This document shows positions 30,826 to 32,115 of a DNA stretch of 32,115 bases, one piece after another. The translations under genes were made by a program, and so were the position numbers. This DNA comes from CAZMCT01 sp964564785 (GTDB taxonomy: Bacteria > Planctomycetota > Phycisphaerae > UBA1845 > Fen-1342). Numbering within the stretch: position 1 is the first letter of the stretch; the number at the start of each line of letters is the position of its first letter. The notes beneath the pieces are model-generated. The model was not told where the DNA came from, did no database searches, and saw only the letters and a list, made by a program, of their open reading frames with translations. The DNA lies in the NCBI GenBank assembly GCA_964564785.1, contig CAZMCT010000031.1:1-32115 (forward strand), written 5' to 3'.

Positions 30826-32115
30826 ATGCACCGCTTCATCCTGCTCAACTTCCTCCCGCTGATCCTGGCACTCGCCGCCTGCCAGCAGCGCAGCGCCGTC
30901 CGGCCGATTCCGCCCGGCACCCCGCCCGACGAAACCCCGCCCCGACCTTCCGCGAGCCAACCGGGCCAGCCCCCGCCGCCGACCACGGCGGCGACCTCGG
31001 CCCCGCCCCAGCCGTCGCAGCCGGTCGATCCGGTCGCCCAGTTCCACGCGCTGCTCCCGGGGATCGGGGCGGCCGCGCTCGCCGACCGCGAGCAGCCGCA
31101 GCAGGAATTCGAGCGGCTGTGTTTCCAGCTCAGCCGGCCGGGCGCCGAGCGACCCCGGGCCGACCTGTGCCGCGCGATGTGCGCCGCGCTCGGGCCCGAC
31201 ACGCCGAAGCCGGCCCGGCTTTGGCTGCTGCGGCAGTTCGAGCGGATCGGCCGCGGCGAGTCGGTCGCCGCGCTGGCCGGACTGCTCGCGGAGCAGGACG
31301 TGGAGGTTTGGGATGCGGCCCGCCGGGCTCTTCAGCAAAACCCGGCGCCGCAGGCCCTGACCGCGCTCCAGACCGCGCTACAAGCCGAGGAGTCGCCGGC
31401 CCGTCAGGTCGCGCTCATCAACGCGCTCGCCGCTCGCCCCGACCACCAGACGGACCCGATCGCCGTCTTGAAACCCTACGTTCTCACGGGTGCCGACGAC
31501 GTCGCGGCCGCGGCCATCGCGGCCCTGGGCGACACGGGCGGTCACGAGGCCGCGTATTTCCTCAAGGTGTTCTGGCGCGACGACCCGCAGAAGGTCCGGG
31601 CCACGATGGCCGGGCACGGCGAGCCCCCGCGTGACCTGCGGCCGGTCGTGGCCGACGCGCTGCTGCGGTTCGCCGAGCGCGTGCGCGCGGTGAATCAGCA
31701 GGACCAGGCCCTCGAGGTCTACGAGCTGCTCTACAACTCGATGTTGCCCGAGGACCCCGTGCAGATCCGGTTTGCGGCGCTGCGCGGCCGGGTGGCGATC
31801 CGCGGCGCGGCGCTGGTGCCCGAGCTGCTGGAGATCGTCCGCCGCACGAATGAGCCGCCGGTCTTCCAGGCCGAGGCGGCGCGGCTGCTGGTCACGATCG
31901 ACGGTGTACCGGTGACGGTGGCCATCGCGTCCCAGTTGCCGCAGCTCGATCTTCAGGGACAGGTCGTGCTCCTGGGCGTGCTCGCGGACCGCGGCGACGT
32001 GGCGGCCCGGCCGGCGCTGCTGCCGCTGCTTGACGCCGAGGACGAGCGGGTGCGTGTCGCGGCGATCGAGGCGCTCGCGCGACTGGGCGACCGCGAGGAC
32101 GTGCCGGCTCTGGCT
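30826..32115 (+). CDS. HEAT-repeat lipoprotein, 3' end outside the window
   Basis: 430 residues are visible and the frame runs off the right edge. A lipoprotein signal (MHRFILLNFLPLILALAAC) has its lipobox Cys at residue 19. A Pro/Thr/Ser-rich linker (about 25-70) leads into helical HEAT/PBS-type repeats, such as SVAALAGLLAEQDVEVWDAA, DDVAAAAIAALGDTGGHEAA and VRVAAIEALARLGD near the edge. It is presumably membrane-anchored and a protein-protein interaction scaffold. GAGG precedes the ATG. It probably shares a transcript with the oxidoreductase upstream. Confidence 0.85.
   Translation, partial: MHRFILLNFLPLILALAACQQRSAVRPIPPGTPPDETPPRPSASQPGQPPPPTTAATSAPPQPSQPVDPVAQFHALLPGIGAAALADREQPQQEFERLCFQLSRPGAERPRADLCRAMCAALGPDTPKPARLWLLRQFERIGRGESVAALAGLLAEQDVEVWDAARRALQQNPAPQALTALQTALQAEESPARQVALINALAARPDHQTDPIAVLKPYVLTGADDVAAAAIAALGDTGGHEAAYFLKVFWRDDPQKVRATMAGHGEPPRDLRPVVADALLRFAERVRAVNQQDQALEVYELLYNSMLPEDPVQIRFAALRGRVAIRGAALVPELLEIVRRTNEPPVFQAEAARLLVTIDGVPVTVAIASQLPQLDLQGQVVLLGVLADRGDVAARPALLPLLDAEDERVRVAAIEALARLGDREDVPALA

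Noticed and set aside
29217..31202. 661-codon minus-strand ORF opposite the oxidoreductase and lipoprotein genes
   Set aside because: It overlaps two well-supported plus-strand genes completely and shows shadow composition.

Overview
The window is about two thirds G+C, densely coded on both strands, and reads like a planctomycete-type bacterial chromosome segment. The clues are a large secreted protein built of tandem PPC-like modules, a Tat-exported Gfo/Idh oxidoreductase, an FHA-GAF histidine kinase, HEAT-repeat lipoproteins and several unusual start codons. The taxon is inferred from gene style, not from a marker gene. No rRNA, tRNA, CRISPR array or transposase was seen.

Layout. 1-1991: end of a secreted repeat protein, followed by a strong intrinsic terminator. 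2211-5120 (-): uvrA with a recognisable promoter. About 5330-6082: a weakly coding stretch with a decayed gene, a short ORF and a cluster of palindromes. 6383-8514 (-): an NtrC-type sigma-54 regulator and a small lipoprotein, divergent from alanine dehydrogenase (8611-9720, +). 9855-12427 (+): a membrane-fusion protein and an ABC ATPase with an unusual membrane tail. 12635-15474 (+): rpsO-pnp. 15700-18440 (+): a cold-shock protein, an FHA-GAF-histidine kinase and a D-lyxose-isomerase-type cupin. 18632-20597 (-): threonine aldolase, overlapped by a secreted thioredoxin-fold protein. 20649-23883 (-): an FkbM methyltransferase and a GT39-type glycosyltransferase with TPRs, likely one surface-glycan module. 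24053-27970 (-): an error-prone DNA polymerase (DnaE2/ImuC type). 28135-32115 (+): a small hypothetical protein, a SAM methyltransferase, a Gfo/Idh oxidoreductase and the start of a HEAT-repeat lipoprotein.

The most striking feature is inside the polymerase gene. A segment of about 579 bp (25540-26118) is bounded by 30-bp inverted repeats, each arm made of four copies of the heptamer GGGAACA. It carries, in another frame of the same strand, a complete gene of the 23S-rRNA-intervening-sequence / four-helix-bundle family with its own ribosome binding site. The polymerase frame stays open across the whole segment, so it is an in-frame interruption of about 193 residues in a variable loop just after the third catalytic aspartate. 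A gene-less element with the same kind of arms lies at 18465-18623. A solo heptamer array abuts the dnaE2 stop codon. Related octamer (GGGATCAA-type) insertions interrupt dnaE2 at two more places. Together these suggest a family of short-repeat-bounded elements, some carrying the four-helix-bundle gene, that settle after stop codons or in permissive loops.
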